A DNA stretch of 64,000 nucleotides, taken from Dillenia suffruticosa. Lineage: Eukaryota > Streptophyta > Magnoliopsida > Dilleniales > Dilleniaceae. The stretch is from assembly GCA_033439265.1 (NCBI GenBank), contig JAVTVX010000019.1:18440039-18504038 (forward strand). Direction: 5' to 3'. Shown here piece after piece: positions 61,611-64,000 of this stretch (position 1 is its first letter; each line of letters starts with the position of its first letter). The position numbers and the translations under genes were made by a program. The notes beneath the pieces are model-generated. The model made no database searches. It was given only the letters and a program-made list of their open reading frames with translations, and had not been told where the DNA came from.

Positions 61611-62030
61611 AATGGGAGTCAAGAGGCTATGGGTGCGGAACCCCATGTGAGGCATGAAAACGAGTGATGATGGGAGCCACCTGCTTGGGAGTTAGATCCC
61701 GCATAGAGACTAAGGATGGGTGCGGAATCCATGTGAGGACGCAGAACCGAGGGATAATGGGAGGCACTAGTTTGGAAGTTAGATTCCATATAGAAGCTAA
61801 GGATGGATGCGAAACCTATGTGAGAGACGTAAAGCTGAGAAATAGTGAAAACCAGCCGCTCAAGAGTTAGATCCTATATAAAGGTTAAAAATGGGTATGA
61901 AAACCATGCGAGAGACACAAAGCCAAGAGAGAGTGGGAGCCACCTATTTGGGAGTTAAATCCGTATAGAGACTAAGGATGGGTGTAGAACCCATGTGAGA
62001 GGTACAGAGTCGGAGATAGTGCTTGCATTG
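61611..62030 (+). repeat. 87-88 bp tandem repeat (about 4.5 units)
   Basis: The phrase 'gttaga(t/a)(t/c)c' recurs at 61691, 61778, 61866 and 61954 (as 'gttaaatcc' in the last), giving spacings of 87, 88 and 88. Each unit contains 'ctaaggatgggtg' and 'catgtgagag'-like motifs. It lies just 3' of the gypsy pol remnant. Confidence 0.88.
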
Positions 62031-62109
62031 GGTAGAATAAGGGAGTAAAGACCCAACTAATAATATCATGTAAAAAAAAGACTGTTATTGCTAACGAACT
62101 GGAATGTAT

Positions 62110-64000
62110 ATCCAAAATGGAAAATAACAAAATTTACTAGTCGTAAACACAGATTGTGTGAGTTCCAGATTTTGGGTAAAGTGGAGCTGTTAAGATGGGA
62201 GAGTCGATATGTTCCTGGTCGAACTACCGACCATAGTCATTATGGGTCTTTCTAGTTTGGCGCGAATTTTCCTTCGGGTTGTTGTTGTCCTATTACTTCT
62301 ACTTTGCAGAGTACTAGAATTCCTGGCTTGAATGTTCAAATCTTCACCTTTATGTTATAATATCGGGCTATCCATTGTCAATAGGCAGCCATTCGAGCGG
62401 ACGCAATATCTTGTAGTTTAGGCAGTAGGTCTAGCTTCTCGCGTAATGCTGAGTTGTTTGCCTCTGACTAATATTGTTCTACACAAAGCATGTGGATACC
62501 TATTTCTACTGGCAAAACTGCTTTGTACCTGTATGTTAGACTGAACGGCGTTTCCCTATGGCCGTTATAGGTGTGGTTTGGTAGGTCTAAAGAATTCTAT
62601 AGAGTTTGTCTACCCATCGACCCTTGGATTTATCCAGACCGTCTTGAGTCTTTAGAGAATTTTTGATTCATAATTTGGGCGATACTGTATTTCGAGCTTG
62701 TTGTAGAATTCTCTGAAACTCTTGTTATCAAACCGCTTATTGTAGTCAGTGAAAAGAACATGAGGTAGACCAAGTCTCGTAACGATGGATGTTCAAACGA
62801 ATGCTTGGATTTTGTTTGCTATTATTTGAGCCAAAGGTTTATCATCCACCCGCTTAGTGAAGTAATCGATGGCAACGACAAGAAACTTTCGTTGTCCGGT
62901 TGCTTATGGAAACGATCCCAATATATCCATTCTCGATTGTGTGAATGACCATGGGCTTGTAAGGGGACTGAAGTTGGAGGAAGGTTGGTGAGGGACCTAA
63001 GATAAGCGTTAACACTTGTCGTAACGTTTGACATAAGTTTCTGCATTGGTCCTCATAGTAGTCTAGTTGTACCCTCGTCATAAGACTTTATTCGCTAGAC
63101 TCCAATCACTCAGGTGTTTGCCTCATATCCCTTCATGGATTTCCCAGAGGACATGATCTTCTTCTTCTTCTGATATAAGACACTTGAGGTATAGATGAGT
63201 AAAAGATTCCTTATAGAGCTCCCCGTCAATGATGGCATAATGTGTAGCTCTACGTTTGACCTTTGCTGCTTCCTGTTGAGAGTCTAGCAGTTGGCTGTTT
63301 TGGAAGTAGGCAAGAATTGGATCTTTTTAGCTTGGTAGACTATCTATAACCATGATCTGTTCTGGTTTGTCTATACTCCGGTATGGGAGGCTCTATACAC
63401 AGTCTGACCGGTTTCAACGGAATCTAAACTTGCGAGTTTGGAGAGCGTGTTTGTTCTCGTATTCTCAGATTTGGGGATCTATTGTATGCTCACCATATTG
63501 AAGTTGATCATTACCTCTTGAAGTTTGGAGAGAAAGTTTACTATCATTGGTTCCTTTGTGTTATAGGTTTCCACGATCTGTTTGATCACAAGTTGGATGT
63601 CAATGAAAACTCGAATGTCCCATGCTCCCAATAATGCGGCGATCTGTAGGCTTATTAGGAGAGTTTCGTATTCTGTTTGGTTATTGGTGGCCCCAAAGTT
63701 AAAGCAGAGTACGTATTCTGCCTTAAAGTTTTTGGGACCCATCAAGATGAGCTTTGCTCCGCTCCATGAAGAGTTGGAGGAGCCGTTTATATGTAAGATC
63801 CATGGTGGAGTTAACCATGCTTCTGGAAGGTATCAGTGATTGGCTCAATAGGGTTTGAGAAAGTGCATTTGAGAATAAACTCTGCTAAGGTCTGACCTTT
63901 GACAGCGGCTCAATAGGAGCCGTTGGAAGGTTGCTCCTGTATTCTTTTTATAGCAATAGGCATCGAACTTCATAATAAAGTTGGTCTTTTCCTCATCTTT
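62110..64000 (-). mobile_element. Decayed Ty3/gypsy (Tat-like) retrotransposon pol region
   Basis: Minus strand, in order. At 64000-63900 is a reverse-transcriptase scrap (DEEKTNFIMKFDAYCYKKNT then GATFQRL). From 63800 a DGSSNS...GSGA-like lead and 63745-63479 (FKAEYVLCFNFGATNNQTEY, ETLLISLQIAALLGA) match the RNase H of the Tat lineage. At 63081-62822 are zinc-binding/integrase remnants (HSHNREWIYWDRFHKQPDNE). At about 62560-62150 is the integrase C-terminal part (SLTYRYKAVLPVEIGIHML, SALREKLDLL, ARYYNIKVKI, PNWEGP-like). Stops and frameshifts are many, and much of RT is deleted between 63900 and 63800, so it is inactive. The 5' part lies beyond the window. Confidence 0.85.

Noticed and set aside
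61611..62030. CRISPR-like array
   Set aside because: Contiguous 87-88 bp tandem repeats with no spacers, in a plant retrotransposon.

Overview
The window is nuclear DNA of a flowering plant, most likely a eudicot; I cannot name the species. It is AT-rich. It holds multi-exon genes with short GT-AG exons and plant-specific families: an RCAR/PYL abscisic-acid receptor, a SPA-type COP1 partner, a DUF7722 protein and chloroplast Ycf54. The intergenic DNA is a plant mix of SINEs, RTE-type LINE debris, MULE and CACTA ends, a Ty3/gypsy Tat-like element and many (GA/CT)n tracts. No prokaryotic, viral-defence or CRISPR-type locus is visible.

Layout. 1173-4085 (+) is a three-exon YCF54/LCAA gene (chlorophyll biosynthesis) whose frames and splice sites fit perfectly, except for one TGA where a conserved Trp is expected. 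5.8-7.8 kb is LINE and SINE debris. 8640-11904 (+) is an intact three-exon PYL8/PYL9-type receptor. 13.2-15.3 kb holds a full SINE next to a 1.68 kb Mutator-type foldback element with arms of about 520 bp. 15.6-16.4 kb (-) is a decayed PPR gene. 17-25.8 kb is AT-rich repeat DNA with a MIR477-like hairpin (20.94-21.07 kb) and a U6 snRNA pseudogene (22.5 kb).

27319-34280 (-) is a complete 11-exon gamma-tubulin gene of 474 codons. 37832-38083 (-) is a DUF7722 gene. 39.4-39.8 kb is one SINE inserted in another. 41.8-43.5 kb is a broken plant MLKL (DUF1221) fragment followed by a CACTA-like end. 44669-52835 (-) is a complete seven-coding-exon SPA1/SPA2-type gene of 1052 codons. 54-58.5 kb is AT-rich with no gene seen. 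58.5 kb is a broken first exon of a chloroplast BolA gene. 59.5-64 kb (-) is a decayed Ty3/gypsy element with an 87-88 bp tandem repeat beside its pol region, and a SINE inserted next to it.

The working genes do not form one pathway. Light and hormone themes recur (SPA in light signalling, PYL in ABA signalling, Ycf54 in chlorophyll synthesis), but I read this as ordinary gene order rather than a cluster. The points most worth checking are the YCF54 nonsense codon beside a microsatellite-flanked splice donor, the MIR477 hairpin, the foldback element with nested CpG-rich palindromes, three dated copies of one SINE family, and the tandem repeat in the Tat-like element.
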